In this document: one piece after another, positions 22,301 through 32,948 of the stretch
How positions within the stretch are numbered: position 1 is the first letter of the stretch
Layout: each line of letters starts with the position of its first letter
Source of the DNA: Cristatella mucedo
Taxonomy: Eukaryota > Bryozoa > Phylactolaemata > Cristatellidae
NCBI GenBank assembly: GCA_009760855.2
Contig: WPIO01000033.1
Coordinates: forward strand, 1,328,001-1,392,000
Length of the DNA stretch: 64,000 nt
Reading direction: 5' to 3'
Notes under the pieces: generated by a model
Database searches by the model: none
What the model saw: only the letters and a program-made list of their open reading frames with translations
Told to the model about the DNA's origin: nothing
Translations under genes and position numbers: made by a program

Positions 22301-24801
22301 ATCTTGTAACAGTGCTAGTCCCAGCCGGTGCACGACTAATAACGGTGACACTCAAAGGCCTGGAATGTTGCTAGTGACTTGCAGGTGTGGCACCAATGCT
22401 CGAAGGTATGCCGACAGTAGTAGAATGCAGCAGCAACAAACAGCACCCATACCTTAAGAGAAGAAGTCCATATCCATAGCATAGAGAAGGCTATTCAACA
22501 GCAACCAAGGGCTATAAGCTTACAATACCAACGCATTGGTGTCCTAGCACAGGGGTAAGGTGCTTGCTTTTCACGACCCAGGTCGTGGGTTCGAACCCTA
22601 CAGTAGGCGATCCTTTATTGTCCGCTGCAATCGGTGGTGATAGCATTTAAGTCGCTTTTGCTGCCATATAAACGAGGCTGATGAATCGGCTATCAATGTA
22701 AAACAAATCTTGTGCAGCACCCAAAGTGCATTGAAACTGCCAGACCCAAGGCCTAGAGCACAACTCCCGTTTGGCAGATGCCTCCAGCTCAACCTCTGGA
22801 GCACAAATGACAGCCTATTATATAGCTTTGGATGTTATGCTGTCTAAATATGGATTACGACATAGGGTTCCAAGCCGCTATAATTCAGGAACCGAAAATA
22901 ATAAATATCTCAGCAGTTACGATCTGGCTGATTTAGCATGCCGTTTCACCAGTCAAGTACATGGTAAACATTCACTCATTTTTGCAGGCGAAATGCTGTT
23001 TATGTAACCTCCAAGGTTGCAGCCTACGACTTCTGGTGGTTGGGCACACATTATTTGTGCATGCCTGGAAGTATAGCTGAACCGACAGTCAGATTTACTA
23101 GTGCCACAACAATATTAGTGCTATCACAAGGCGCATCAGTGTTTTTCAATATCAGTGTTTTTCCATCAGAAACGTGTCTTTTGCATCTCTCTATGCAGAC
23201 CAGCTCTTCTTCCAGTGTAAAGTGGCACATTTCAAGAACGAAGGTAGAAGGGCACTCGGCAGGTAATCGTATCAAACAATTTAACCGTGTCTGCTTGGGG
23301 TACATTGCTGATCAACTTTGCAACCAAGCTTATACTCGGACTTGCAACCAAGCTTATACTCGTTGGAGGACAGTCGAGAGGGAGGCAGGAAATCAAGTAG
23401 TAGCTAGGAGTCTATGTAGTTGCTAACATCGGCAACCATTAGGGCACTTGTTAACCGTGAGCACTGCAGCACAGCTATCCTCTCCTGAAGCATGTATTAT
23501 GTGCCATTGATAGCTACTGTAATCAAGTCCACACTGCCTACGATGCACTTGGGGTGAGATAAAAGTCCCAGAATTCCGTCATCAGCCGCAGAGTCGGCAC
23601 GGCTTTCTCGTCTGTTCACAAGGTTGCCACAAAGTGCCCAGGAAACCACGTTGCTACAAACCATTATATCGCTTTCGAATTGATGCTCAATACAATGCTA
23701 GATATGAAGAGGTCGAAACTAAAATCTAAAGCTGACCGATGCATTGCTAAAAATAGGGTCCAAGTCAGGCTACCACTGAATGAACACCCGAATGAACCAT
23801 CCGGATACCTGAAAGGATATTTCACGATAAAACATTACATTAAATGCTGCATATTTGTACAAAATCACTTCACAACAAGCACACACACAGCAGATGGTGC
23901 AAACATAATTAAGTAGCAAGACTCGTGCTCCTATATAGCCTTGCACTGTAATACTAACGTTCACTTATTCATCCAGAAAAGTGACCAATGACACGACGAT
24001 TATGACACATTCTGGTATAGTTCCACATAAGTTGCACTTTTGGCCCAATTGCCCAAGTCAATGTCTTCTGCCCAAATGCATTGCCTGCTAGCTCATCTTA
24101 AAGCTCATGACTTTACACATTATTACAGCAGTCAAAGAAACATACAGATACAGAAGTTTCTGTCGGCGATGAAGTACAAGTCTTGAACCAAAGCAGTAGG
24201 TGCTATGAAAGTTGCATCGTCATCAAAGTAGGTTATGCTGATCGTCATGAAGTTCACTTTCCTGTCGAAGATACCGAAAGCCGAGACCTCTTCAGAGAAG
24301 ACATTATAGTGAGCACTACCCAAAGGCTTTGCCTTGCAGTATGCTGATGGTAAGGCGTAGCACTAAATGCTTACAACTCTCTGTTTTCAAATGCATGCTA
24401 ATTATAGATAATGCTCTTGCAGGATCCGGCGGTTGAAAATGAGCCTTATCAGTCACTTTGCGTTGGAATGAGAGTTAAAGTGAAATGGACCGACGGATTG
24501 ATTTATGATGGTCAATACATAGGCTCCAATGTTGTAGTGGAATATACGGTTAGTTGCGCAGTTAATTAAGTGCCACGCCGGCTATCTTTTACTGCTCCTT
24601 TAATTTAGGAATGGCCTACAGGAACCGTTGCAAAGACCCAACCGGTCTTGCAGATGTGCTGGGAGCTCATGGGGTTGACAGCAGTCACTGCTGGAAATGC
24701 TTTTGGGCATGGAACTAAGTTAATGTAACGCTTCTTCATTCTTCTAGGTAAAGTTCGGCGATGGCTCATGTACAACGATCGAGAGGGACATGATCCACTA
24801 A
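16378..24801 (+). CDS. KDM4: KDM4/JMJD2-like lysine demethylase, 3' half (PHD and Tudor exons)
   Basis: KDM4 proteins demethylate histone H3 lysines in the nucleus; this part carries the reader domains. Exons: 16378-16427 (CASCGDQYVYC, the CxxCx6C knuckle before PHD1); 16761-16843 (CYGV..NWQCHRC, end of PHD1); 20839-21006 (CCLCNLRGGALKPTTSGGW..H, extended PHD, first half); 21193-21390 (CIYC..GCVQC..AFHVTCARAAG, second half); 24129-24308 (SVGDEVQVL..HFPVEDTESRDLFREDI, Tudor 1); 24423-24548 (VKVKWTDGLIYDGQYIGS) and 24748-24801 (VKFGDGSCTTIERDMIH, stop), Tudor 2. The last six have GT/AG borders, and the junctions from 16843 onward are all phase 0. The exon with the first PHD1 cysteines, expected between 16428 and 16760, is not found, and the JmjN/JmjC region is outside the window. 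The protein ends right after Tudor 2, shorter than vertebrate members. Family assignment is firm; the exact paralogue is not. Confidence 0.85.
17120..17288 (+). mobile_element. SINE-1, well preserved
   Basis: The best copy. It has an A-box-like TGGCTCACTAGGTAAGGCGG, a perfect B box GGTTCGAATCC, the body GGGCGATCCTTTATCGCC and the 3' end GAGGCTGTTAAATCAGCTAG with a T run. The head cannot fold as a complete tRNA. Confidence 0.85.
17518..17538. repeat. (ATT)n microsatellite
   Basis: Short pure ATT run without a recognisable LINE body beside it; possibly an orphan retroposon tail. Confidence 0.6.
17575..17705 (+). mobile_element. SINE-2
   Basis: A tRNA-like head (AAGCTCGAGCCCCGTGGCAT) passes directly into the LINE-type tail GGCGCCTGAATAGAGATTAA..TTCTCTTAGGACGCT. 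It matches the copies at 6217 and 57800. Confidence 0.75.
17984..18775 (-). mobile_element. LINE-B 5'-truncated copy
   Basis: The (ATT)n tail lies at the low-coordinate end with the hairpin next to it. The 3' UTR and C-terminal coding region follow, up to the ARNLGIPFQSNLTLDDRV segment. Frames are broken. Confidence 0.8.
18776..19270. other. no supported gene
   Basis: A Cys-containing open frame at 18961-19212 has no zinc-binding spacing that fits the KDM4 PHD exons and no convincing splice sites. Nothing else was recognised. Confidence 0.3.
19273..19450 (-). mobile_element. LINE-C 3' fragment (old)
   Basis: A TAATAATAATAATAAT tail is followed by a diverged hairpin and the CATGCTTAGGCCAG segment shared with the copies at 37137 and 37815. 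Highly decayed. Confidence 0.45.
19743..19905 (-). mobile_element. SINE-1
   Basis: The 3' end (GCTGATTCAGTAGCCTC), the body and the B-box remnant (GGACTCGAGCCC on the plus strand) appear in order on the minus strand. Confidence 0.75.
19906..20838. other. KDM4 intron, no recognised feature
   Basis: Overlapping open frames at 20482-20815 run up to the acceptor of the extended-PHD exon. They show no KDM4 similarity that I can recognise, so I leave them as intron. Confidence 0.35.
22535..22702 (+). mobile_element. SINE-1
   Basis: Head with GCTTTTCACGACCCAGGTCG, B box GGGTTCGAACCC, body GGCGATCCTTTATTG and a GAGGCTGATGAATCGGCTA end. It lies inside the KDM4 intron between 21390 and 24129. Confidence 0.85.
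22970..23062 (+). pseudogene. partial duplicate of the KDM4 extended-PHD exon and its acceptor
   Basis: About 93 bp repeats 20823-20921: the intron end CATTCACTCATTTTTGCAGG, GCTGTTTATG(T/C)AACCTCC and the GCACACATTATTTGTGCAT segment. The copy has lost about a dozen bases after AACCTCCAAGG and has a TAA where the exon has CAA, so it cannot encode the PHD. It sits two kilobases downstream in the same orientation. Confidence 0.8.
23318..23365. repeat. 24-bp tandem duplication
   Basis: The unit TTGCAACCAAGCTTATACTC plus a few bases occurs twice in a row without change over most of its length. Confidence 0.75.
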
Positions 24802-25084
24802 TCCAATCATGTAAGCAAACACTCCATTGGATTAATGCCATCTTGCTGCTCCTTAAATGGTCGGGATTGTATTTAAAAGCATTTGTGCTTTTTAGATACA
24901 GTCGATGCAAAGTTACACAAATAACTTGAGGTTTAAAATTGATTGACCACTATGTGTTTCTGCAACAGCATAGTACAGTGGGTCCCAGGTTACAAACTCC
25001 TCAGGTTATGAACTACGAACCCAGTTACTGGTTACGAGCCAAACCCCACGGGCTTGTAGGGGCTCCACATAAGTATTCGGGCTG

Positions 25085-25090
25085 AATAAA
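25085..25090 (+). terminator. candidate polyadenylation signal for the KDM4-like gene
   Basis: The first clear AATAAA after the stop at 24799-24801 is here, 284 bp downstream and before the next LINE copy. Only the hexamer supports it. Confidence 0.35.
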
Positions 25091-25239
25091 ACCTTTGAAT
25101 GGATCAGCTGTCACAGGTTTCCAAAAAAGCATTGCAGGGCGAAAGAATCCGTACCAATTTATAGCATGGTAAATGGAGCCTCGAAGGTCATTACACACAC
25201 AGGTCAAGGGTCAGATGAGGGTAGGGTAAAATCACCACA

Positions 25240-26186
25240 AAAAGTGAGCATGGGTAGAGTTTCTCTATTTGTTTTCTTCTATCTTTCGGCAGCTTTTGAT
25301 ACTATTGACCACCAAGTTCTTCTTGAGCGCCTCTCATCTCTGGCACTGCTTTGCAATGGTTCAAGTCCTATCTCAGTGGGAGACTCCAGAGTATTGATGT
25401 GAATGAACAAAGATCATCCCAGGTACCTCTGAAATATGGGGTACCTCAAGGCTCCGTGCTTGGTCCTGTTCTTTTCACGGTTTATACTCCCCTCTTGCTG
25501 ATGTGATTGCCAAGTACAATCTAGGCTTTCAATTCTAAGCAGAAGACACTCAGTTGTACCTTTGCTTTGATCCTTCCCAGCCTTCGAGCACGTGGAATTC
25601 TCATAACTCCCTTGCTGCATGTATTGATGACATCCGCACATGAATGGCAGCCAATTTTCTTAAATTGAATGATAATACAACTGACTAGTTATGCGCAGAC
25701 CAAGTGCGATTCAGAAATTGGAAAGGCTGACGCTCAAAATTGACTGCCAGCAGACCTCCTGTTGAATCTGCATGAAATCTAGGTGTCATGTTCCAAAATG
25801 ACCTTTCATTAGACGACCACATCAGCTCCACAGTTAAATCTGCCTACTCTCAGCTACGTACCATTGCTGAAATTCGGGCCAGTGTAGACATACATGGATA
25901 CCACATCTAAGTTGGTCCATGCATTTGTGGCATCTCGTCTTGACTTCTGTAACTCACTGCTTGCTGGCCTACCGGCATGTGCAATCAGGCGCTTACAGCT
26001 AGTGCAAAACTCTGTAGCTAGGCTTGTTTGTCGTGAGTGTCGCAGTTGCACATCCTACCACTTCTCGCCGACCTGCTCTGGCTACCAGCCAAGCAACGCA
26101 TCGACTTCAAGGTTCTGTCATTCACGTTTAGGTCCCTTCATTTTTTGCCGCCAGGCTAGGCATCGTAGCGCCTGCTTTTCGGAATC

Positions 26187-26221
<35 letters not shown>

Positions 26222-27490
26222 TTCACTTGATAAAGCGCCCTCAGAGAACTTAATCTCTCTCTAGGCGCTTTACATTTGCTGTAAAGTGAAATGCAATTGA
26301 ATGGTAAGTTAAATCATGCTTGAAAAACAAACGAAGTGAATAATATAGTTAGGGGTGACATGCACAGGGTCAGCATGCAAATGTGGTTAGTGGCAGCATG
26401 CACAGTGTCAGCATGCATAAGCACATCAAGGACGAATCACAGGGACCCACTAAATGCTGTCCTAAATAGGTGTGTTTTTAGGTTCCTTTCAAATGTGGTC
26501 AGGTCACGGGATGTTCTGACGCAGGTCGAGAGGGAGTTCCAGGCTTTGGGAGCATATGAACTAAATGCACGGTCTCCAAAGGATTTAAGGTTTGTACGAG
26601 GTATTTCTAGACTGTTGGATTCCGAAAAGCGGGTGGAACGATGCTTGGCCTGATGGGGTAGTATATCTGAGAGATAGGCTGGAGCCATAGAATGAAGGGA
26701 CCTAAAAGTGAGCGACAAAAACTTGAAGTCAATCCGTTGCTTGACTGGTAGCCAGTGCAGGTCGGCGAGAAGTGGAGTAACGTGGCAACTGCGATGCTCA
26801 CGGCAGACAAGTCTAGCTGCCGAGTTTTGCACTAGCTGCAATCGCCTGATCGCACATGCTGGTAGGCCAGTAAGCAGTGAGTTGCAGAAGTCGAGACTGG
26901 ATGTCACGAATGCATGGACCAACTTAGATGTGGTATCTTTATCTAAACAAGCCCGAATTTTAGCATTGTTATGAAGCTGAAAATAGGCGGATTAGACTGT
27001 GGAGCTGATGTGGTCGTCTAACGAGAGGTCGCTTTGGAATATGACACCTAGATTTCGAGCTGATTCTAATCTAATCTGAATCTAATCGTTTACCTACTAT
27101 TACCTAGTATAAACCTCAAATCCTTTGGAGATCCGTGCATTTAGTTTGCATACTCCCAATGCCTGGAACTCACTTCCGACTTGCATCACGGCATCTCCTG
27201 ACTTGACTGCATTAAAAAAAATTTAAAACGTATCTATTTATCACTGCATTTAGTGGCACCTTGTGACTCAACCGTCATGTGCTTATGCGCGCTGCCACTG
27301 TGCATGTTGCCACTAACTATACTTGCATGCTGATCCTGTGCATGTCACCCTTAACCATGTTATTCTTGTTATTTATTGAGCATGATACCCCTAACCATTG
27401 AATCACGCTTCCTTTGCAGCAAATGTAAAGCACCTAGAAAGATATTGAGTTCTCTGGGAATGCTATATCAAATGTAATATTATTACCCCA
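25240..27490 (+). mobile_element. LINE-B copy split by another LINE-B
   Basis: The plus-strand copy runs from RT block LSAAFDTIDHQVLLERLSS near 25275 through the C-terminal domain to about 26188. It resumes at about 27100 (AAACCTCAAATCCTTTGGAG) and ends with the hairpin and a short AT tail near 27490. Between the two parts lies a minus-strand LINE-B. Many stops and deletions; the YADD block is damaged. Confidence 0.85.
26189..27099 (-). mobile_element. LINE-B inserted into LINE-B
   Basis: A pure TAATAATAATAAT run at 26188-26218, then the hairpin, the 3' UTR and an intact-looking C-terminal frame ([19 protein letters not shown]; 161 codons open at 26437-26922). It stops at the ARNLG region. 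GAATCTA flanks both ends (26183-26189 and 27076-27083), a likely 7-bp target-site duplication. Confidence 0.85.
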
Positions 27491-28296
27491 TTCATTACAT
27501 TGAACAATAGTTTCACAAAATACCCAAGTGATTCGTATTTCATGGACGTTTACGATTTTTGATCAACAAATGCATTCATAAGTCAGAATCTGCAGAACAG
27601 TTTTAACAATACTACAGGTAACAATTAATGATCTTATTAGTTTGCTGGCATTGAATACTAATACATGTATTAATTAATGTTGTCAGTAGGTCATTTTTAA
27701 AGCACCTTGAGAGAACTAAATCTATATTCATGTGCTTGCAACTATGGAAATAATCTAAATAAATCAATAACCAAGGTTTAGCTACATGCAAGGTATAAAA
27801 AGTTTGTAAAAGCAAACAAGTTCAGCCCTTGGGCCTGTGTTCTATAGAAAACATGAAGACACCAATGGCCACAGGTGACTAAGACCTCTGGGTGGTAATA
27901 TGCATTGAATCATGTACACGTACGCACGCAAATCGCACACGAACTAAAAACAGACAAGTTCATTCGTGCGAAGGGAAAGTTGAGCAGAAAAGATGCATCT
28001 TTAGCTGAGACTTACAGGTGCAACTGATGCAGGGTCATTGCAGATAGTGACCATAGCCTGAACCAAAGTCCACACTTTGGTGCATACGAGCTGAAGCAAC
28101 GATCGCCAAAAGATTTCAATTAGTGTGAGGGATGGCAGGATAAGACAAGCTGAGGAGCGGTTGGTGCGAGCTCATACTCGAGAAGGTCGGATAGATAGGC
28201 TGGTACAAGCAAGTGAAGCGACCTGTAGGCCATACGGGGATCTTAAAATCAATTCGATGCTTGATAGGGAGCCAGTGAAGCTCAGATAAAAGTGGT

Positions 28297-29235
28297 GCAA
28301 TAATAATATAATAAATTTGTATAGTGCCCTCAGACAACTTAAACTCTCTCTAGGCACTTTACATATACTGTAAAGGAAGCATGATCAAATGATTATAGGT
28401 AACTTGCACAATGTTAATAAGCATAATGGTTAGAGATGACATACCCAGTTTCAACATGTAAAATATTGTTAGTGGTAGCATGGACAGTGTCAGCATGCAT
28501 AGGCACGCAAAAGATGAATCTCAAGGGCCCACTCAGTGCTGTTATATTGATCTTCTTTTTAAATATCATCAAATCATGGGATGTGGTGACGTCAGTCGGG
28601 ATTGAGTTCCAGGCTTTGGGAGCATACGAACTAAAGGCAGGGTCTCCAAAGAATTTGACGTTTGTACAAGGTATAGCTAAACGATTTGAGTCAGAAAAGC
28701 TGGTGGTATACGATGCCTAGTCTGGTGGAAGAATGGTTCTGATAGGTAAGCTGGAGCCAGAGAATAAAGGGACCTAAAAGTGAGTGACAGAACCTTGAAG
28801 TCGCTGTTTGATTAGGAGCCAGTGCAGGTCGGCAAGAAGTGGTTAAATGTGGCAACTGCTACGTTCACGACAGACAAGCCTAGCTGCCAAGTTTTGCATC
28901 AACTGTAAGTGCCTGATTGCACAGGCCGGTAGAGCAGCAAGCAGTGACAGTTACAGAGTATTAAAGTTACATAAGTCGAGATAGGAAATCACAAATGCAT
29001 AGTCCAATTTTGATGTAGTATCCCCGTCTAAGCAAGACCAAATTTTAGCAATGTTATGTAGCTGGAAGTAGGCACACTTGACTGTGGATCTGATGAGGTC
29101 ATCCAGTAAAAGGTCACTTTCGAACAGAACACCTAGATTTCGTGCAGACGCAACTAGGAGATATGCTGGCAGAGCCGATTTTGAGCATTAAGCTTTCCGA
29201 TTTCCGAGTCACCCTTGGTTTGCCCATAACTAGTA
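28297..29235 (-). mobile_element. LINE-B inside LINE-C
   Basis: ATAATAATATAATAAAT tail, hairpin GTGCCCTCAGACAACTTAAA, 3' UTR and the coding C-terminus up to CTTGGTTTGCCCATAACTAG. Same strand as its host element. Confidence 0.75.
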
Positions 29236-29520
29236 AATGGATTTTATCGTAAGGTGGTAGCTACGCCTTAAAACAGACCAGATGAGTTTCTGAGTAATGC
29301 ACGACATGAAGATGATTAAGGGCACAGGGCAGTAGACCAGGACGAAGAGAATGGTAGTGATCTAGACCTGGTGTCACGAAACGAATTAAATAGTTAGGCT
29401 GTCGTAGTCAGATCCAAGCAGAGTCCGATTTTGGCGATGTTCTTAAAAGTAGGCCGACCTAACCGAAGAGGAAATTTGCTCATCTAAAGATAAGTCGTTT
29501 TGGAATAGTATGCCCTGATT

Positions 29521-29825
29521 AGGTAATGTAATGTATCTCCTTCTGTAACTCCACAAAGTCATAAAGACTATGTGGGTGTTAAGCAGGGGAGTTTTGCATA
29601 GCACACTAACAGCCTAAGCGGCTTTCGGTACGCATTCGGTAGCCAACAGACTTCGTTTCGCGCAACAAAGAGAAAGTGAGAAGCACAGCAGAGTCAGGAG
29701 AGCAGTTGAGATATTGAGGATCATGGAAGTAGCAGCTCAGCATCGCCGAAAAGAATGGGCCATAGTCGGCAGCAGGAGAGTAGCTGTCTTTGCGTAAGAT
29801 TACGGGCATATCTCATGGGTGTGAT
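29521..29825 (-). mobile_element. LINE-A 3' fragment inside LINE-C
   Basis: The AATGTAATGTATCTCC end and TGTAACTCCACAAAGTCAT segment are the reverse of the A2 3' end. It extends to the SYSPAADYG region of the C-terminus. Confidence 0.75.
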
Positions 29826-30130
29826 GCTACGTGACCCAACCAAACTTGAGGATTAGGTAGTCCAACCTTTGGGTATTGGATTTGCTCAAAACTATTAGGT
29901 TGGTCTTGTCATTTTTAAGCTCCAAGAAGTTAATAGCCATCGAAATGCAAATGTTGATGCATGCTGGAAGAGAATTAAGTGAGTCGAATAAGGAGCAAGG
30001 GTTGAAGGACAGGTAGAGCTGGACGTATGGAATGCATATAAAAGCCAAGATTATTTTTGGCAATAACAGAGCAATACAGTAAGTATAGATAGTGAAAGGG
30101 GCCCTAAAACCAAACCTTGAGGTACTCAAT

Positions 30131-31367
30131 TCTTCAAGGGTCCTCTATATTAACCAGTTTTCACAAAATAACGATGGGATTTGTATGTTATAATCATTTA
30201 CAAATTTTGATACACGAATACTTCCATAGCTGAGTCTGCAGAACTTTTTTTAATGGTATTACGGGCATATTTCGTGTGGTAGCATATTCAATATTTACCA
30301 TGTAAGCATTAACTGCAGGATCTGGTCCTAGTACCTAAACAACACAAACACATTCAATGTCTCTTTTCTACATCTCTGCTCGGTCTCACTAGTCCTTCTC
30401 TTTCTGTTCCCGGTTTCTCTTCTATGTCTCTCAGTCTGTCTGTATAACACCGAGCTACCATTCAGACACCATACAAAATACAGAAGCAAAAAGTGAAGTA
30501 GAACCTGGAGGATGCTTCTCTTGAGTGCTGTGATCGGGTGCAATTAGGTGCGACACATCCTCATTATGAACAGCCACAAGACTCATCATTTATCGTTTTC
30601 GGCACTTTCGTGAAGGCTCTAATATACATTTCATTCGATGCACAATCAGTGGGGCTTGATTCAAGTGTCTACCAGGAGAGATGTCTGTCTAAACGCACAA
30701 GAAGGGCAGTTCATTAATCATAGTGCCCAAGCATGCTGTGGATAGTGACATCGAGTTGTGTTTGCCTGCAGCCGCTGCCTTCACTTGTACATTGATCCTT
30801 CCTTATTCCATTCTGCCGCCAGAATCGCGGCCGAAATACGAGGAATGGCGGTGCTTCACGAATCACTACTACAAACTCTGCACCAAAAAATGCTTGTGGT
30901 GTGCAGCAACACTGCATGCAGCTGTAAAAAGCACATGGCAGCTATAGCCTTGCTTAATTTTTTTATAGACAAAACCCTGTGATCAGGAGACAACACCAAC
31001 TACAGAGGATAACCCTATGGTGACTCCAAACCAAGAATCCAAGAGACCAAAATCCTTCATCGAAAATGGGGGCTAAGGTTTAAAGCCACGATAGGTGGAC
31101 CCACTAGCACATTGACATGCTATGTTAACAGTAAAGTTCTGAATATATCGTTTGACATTAAACTGATTTCTAGTCTGCGACACGAGTGCAGCCAGTTACT
31201 TAAAGCTGCACAACAGCCACTCTGTAGATGACCCGTTGGCTAATTGGCTTCACTTGGGGTTAGTCTTCACCGGATGCTTATATATGATGCATACCTGTCA
31301 AGTCCCAAATCACATCTCAGCTCTATGTCACCTTATTTCATTCTATTGCTACACAAGTGAAGTATTA
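30131..31367. other. no supported gene
   Basis: No exon, RNA gene or repeat was recognised. Confidence 0.35.
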
Positions 31368-31900
31368 TACACTCAGGATCAAAAGTAATTTATCCCCTCA
31401 ACACTATGGCCAACTGGGTCTGCCGTAGGACTTTTGGGCTATTATTATATAGTTATGGGTCCAAAACATAAGCACGATGCATATCAATATTTCTTAAGCA
31501 CTCAGAAGTATATGAAATGCAATATCTAACTTCTTAGTCGGCTAGAAGTAGGCCCACAGTGGTTCTTGATAATGGCCTGCCCAAGGCTAGGCAATCGAAA
31601 CTTTATTCGTTTTAACTGTGTAGTGCAATACCAACTCCTTGACATTCCAAGCTGCTCGAAAGGATCGGTTGCTTCGGTTGGTGGATTTGGATTGTTTCTC
31701 AGTCGCTGGTCTAAGTACTCCCTTAGATGCTCTAAGGGGTTTTAATAGGGGGGACTTACTTAGCCAATCCAGAACGGTAACAAACGAGTCATATAACTAT
31801 TTTCTGACCAAATTTTCAGTATGGTTTGAGTCATCATCCTACAGATACATAAATTTATCTTCCAAAAACTTCTAGCAGACAGAATTCCCTAGCTCCAAAA
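31368..31900 (-). mobile_element. Tc1/mariner-type transposase remnant
   Basis: At 31368 a TA is followed by CACTCAGGATCAAAAGTAAT, a typical terminal-repeat style for Tc1 elements. On the minus strand, from about 31770 down, the translation reads DWLSKSPLLKPL and then, one frameshift later, EHLREYLDQRLRNNPNPPTE, the DLNPIEHLWDxL block of Tc1 transposases near their last catalytic residue. A VIKNHCGPT-like remnant of the C-terminus follows. The other end and most of the transposase are gone. Confidence 0.65.
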
Positions 31901-32784
31901 CAAATCAAGGCATAAATTCTGGTTCATAATGCCAGATGCTTCGACCGGAGGCCGGCACAGAAAATAAGTTTCTGCCACTACCTTGCTTAACCGTATGCAG
32001 GCATTGCTCGACTTTTCTATGACATTGAGGCAGTTTTTTTTATTTCAAAATTGCTGAAACTTGCACTTGCCATTCCAACAGAATGGGCACTAGTACTGAA
32101 CTATCCAGTGGTATTGGTAAATTACCAAGTCCAACCTTTCGGCTTCTCACCGTTTTTACTCAGCCATTTGGCTTTCTATCCCAGTCCCTAAAAGATACTC
32201 ATACAACCAAGTCGATGAGTCACCGGCGGGCCGGCAAACTGCCATTCCTCAGTAGCTTCAAGTTACCGTGAAAGCGACGTCAAGCTAGGCTGCCTACAGG
32301 CCAGTGCAGGTCCCATCTGTGAAGGGTCCTCGGGCATCGACTTCTTGTTTAGAAGCCGTGGGCAGCGGCAGTGTGACTTGAACCTCCCCTGGCGTACTTA
32401 ACCAGGTTACATCTCATTCAGCCTTCACTCATTCAATGAAGACGAGCGTTCTTTGGGTTGCTAATTCCTTGATTATGAGGAACTAGCAATATGCCCTCGT
32501 CGAAAATGCAGCGCTCCCTCGTCTAGGAATTGTACAGCTGTGCTAGCTGCCATCGCGACGGCCGGTATGGAATTGACCAGAGGTGAGCATATCATGGGAT
32601 TGCATCCACTCTCTCTCCCTCTCTCTCTCGAGCATAAATATGTTCACAATCATGTTTCTACAAACCGTGTATTCCAAACTTCTTACGCATAAACAGACAG
32701 GCAAATACAAAGTGCAGCACTGGTGCTGCCATAAAGTAGACTAATGTAACTGCTTTGGGGTATGCATGTCGCAACCAAAAAATA
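31901..32784. other. no supported gene; short CT run
   Basis: Only a CTCTCTC-type low-complexity run at about 32607-32632 stands out. Confidence 0.35.
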
Positions 32785-32948
32785 CTAGCTGATTTAACAG
32801 CCCTTTTTGTACGGCAGCAGAAGAGCCTTAAAGGCTATCACCACTGCTAACAACAGAAATAAAGGATCACTCACTGCAGGATTCGAACCCACGACCTCGG
32901 TCATGATAAGCAACCGCCTTACTTAGTGTGGCGTCACGGCCCACAGAC
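32785..32948 (-). mobile_element. SINE-1
   Basis: 3' end (GCTGATTTAACAGCCC), body (GGCTATCACCACTGC) and B box complement (GGATTCGAACCC) are all present in the expected reverse order. Confidence 0.85.

Larger units (their letters stand above)
27650..30130 (-). mobile_element. LINE-C copy interrupted by two later LINE insertions
   Basis: Minus-strand pieces of one divergent CR1/L2-type element lie at 27650-28296 (3' end and LLSELHWLPIKHRIDFK), about 29240-29520 (region equivalent to LDDHISSTVKSA) and 29826-30130 (LNSLPACINI..NFLELKNDKTN). They are in the order expected for a single copy. A LINE-B (28297-29235) and a LINE-A 3' piece (29521-29825) separate them. Confidence 0.6.

Noticed and set aside
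24132-24323. Minus-strand frame over the Tudor 1 exon
   Set aside because: It is the antisense shadow of the plus-strand exon, which has clear KDM4 similarity and in-phase splice sites.
24978-25065. Possible mariner-type end (CAGTGGGTCCCAGGTTACAA)
   Set aside because: Only loosely similar to the ends at 56321/57595 and no partner end was found.
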